From positions 1 to 10,184 of the forward strand of contig WFXX01000278.1 of assembly GCA_015490395.1 (NCBI GenBank): a stretch of 10,184 bases of DNA. The letters are read 5' to 3'. A program made the position numbers and the translations under genes. This DNA is from Gammaproteobacteria bacterium. Lineage in GTDB: Bacteria > Pseudomonadota > Gammaproteobacteria > DRLM01. The first letter of the stretch is position 1, and every line of letters starts with the position of its first letter. The notes below the pieces were generated by a model that saw only the letters and a program-made list of their open reading frames with translations, searched no databases and was not told the DNA's origin. Below are positions 9,799-10,184 of the stretch, in pieces.

Positions 9799-10119
9799 AT
9801 GGCCGAGGAGGAGCTGCGCGCCGAGCTGCAGGCGCTCAAGGAGGACCTGGCCCGGCTGCGCGCGGACCTGGGAGGGCTGATGGAGGCCCTCAAGGAGGCC
9901 GGCGCGGAGCGGGCCGAGGGCTACCGCGAGCGGATGAGCGAGGAGCTGCGCCGCCGCCGCGAGGCCGTGGAGGAGCGCCTGGAGGCGGCCCGGGAGCGGG
10001 GCCGGCAGGCGGTGGAGGAGCTGGGCGAGGAGGTGGGCGCCCACCCTTTCAGCAGCCTGCTGGCCGCCTTCGGGCTGGGCTTCGTCCTGGCCCGGCTGCT
10101 GGACGGGGGTCGGCGCTGA
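9799..10119 (+). CDS. DUF883 (ElaB/YqjD-like) C-tail-anchored membrane protein
   Basis: A 106-residue protein made of a highly charged, Glu/Arg/Ala-rich helix (about residues 1-78, likely coiled coil) and a single C-terminal hydrophobic segment at about 82-101 (HPFSSLLAAFGLGFVLARLL) followed by a short basic tail. This order, and the small-residue-rich Ala-Phe-Gly-x-Gly-Phe pattern in the membrane segment, is typical of DUF883 proteins. Known: E. coli YqjD and ElaB are inner-membrane proteins with this layout that bind ribosomes in stationary phase. Start ATG 9799 has GGGAGGAGGGG just upstream; an in-frame ATG at 9736 would prepend a Gly/Pro/Ser-rich tail across the hairpin and is unlikely. 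The 70-nt gap and hairpin suggest it may be its own unit rather than part of the sugar-phosphate operon. The next gene starts overlapping its stop. Confidence 0.85.
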   Translation: MAEEELRAELQALKEDLARLRADLGGLMEALKEAGAERAEGYRERMSEELRRRREAVEERLEAARERGRQAVEELGEEVGAHPFSSLLAAFGLGFVLARLLDGGRR

Positions 10120-10184
10120 GCCGCCTGGGCGAGCTGCTCGTGGCCCTGGCCGAGCTGGCCGAGGCCGAGGGGCGGGTCCTGCGT
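10116..10184 (+). CDS. Partial CDS, possible YqjE/phage-holin-like membrane protein (5' end only)
   Basis: The 23 codons visible read LSRLGELLVALAELAEAEGRVLR, an amphipathic Leu/Ala/Glu-rich helix with no stop before the window edge. DUF883 genes are commonly followed by a YqjE or holin-superfamily III gene whose product begins with a similar MSRLxxLL helix, so this is the likely identity. The start is not settled: a CTG at 10116 overlaps the DUF883 stop (CTGA) and has GGGGG upstream, and a GTG at 10140 is an alternative with a poor ribosome site. The other forward frames either begin with a stop or give an implausible Trp/Cys-rich peptide. Too short for a firm call. Confidence 0.4.
   Translation, partial: MSRLGELLVALAELAEAEGRVLR

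Overview
This is a very GC-rich stretch of bacterial chromosome (by eye about 70% G+C or more, with strong G/C preference at third codon positions). It carries housekeeping carbon-metabolism genes. The gene set suggests a proteobacterium, probably a high-GC gammaproteobacterium: a CbpA-type J protein, a long PEP carboxylase with the intact C-terminal NTG motif, a bacterial glycogen synthase, and a DUF883 (ElaB/YqjD-like) membrane protein followed by what looks like a YqjE-type neighbour. A chemolithotrophic or autotrophic lifestyle would fit, but that is a guess.

Layout. Two divergent gene groups flank a gene-free region at 5021-5255. Leftward on the minus strand run glgA (glycogen synthase, 5020-3491), ppc (PEP carboxylase, 3457-659) and cbpA (J-domain co-chaperone, from 607). 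Rightward on the plus strand run a short-type 6-phosphogluconate dehydrogenase (5256-6176), zwf (6173-7693, start overlapping the previous stop), pgi (7711-9393), an IsdG-like antibiotic-biosynthesis-monooxygenase-domain protein (9405-9728), a DUF883 protein (9799-10119) and the first codons of a further gene that runs off the right edge.

How they fit together. Pgi, Zwf and 6PGDH interconvert glucose-6-P and fructose-6-P and oxidise glucose-6-P to ribulose-5-P with release of NAD(P)H and CO2. GlgA builds the glycogen that can feed this route. PEP carboxylase refills oxaloacetate. The block is therefore a storage, oxidative pentose-phosphate and anaplerosis module. No 6-phosphogluconolactonase gene is present between zwf and gnd.

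The one truly abnormal structure is at the left edge. The J-domain half of cbpA reads on the minus strand down to about position 122, while an unmistakable piece of the C-terminal substrate-binding part of a CbpA protein reads on the plus strand from the window edge to about 133. The two halves meet in a shared 12-bp block. This is either an inversion inside cbpA (assembly or amplification artefact, or a real intragenic inversion), or much less likely two gene fragments placed tail to tail. Everything else looks intact and ordinary.
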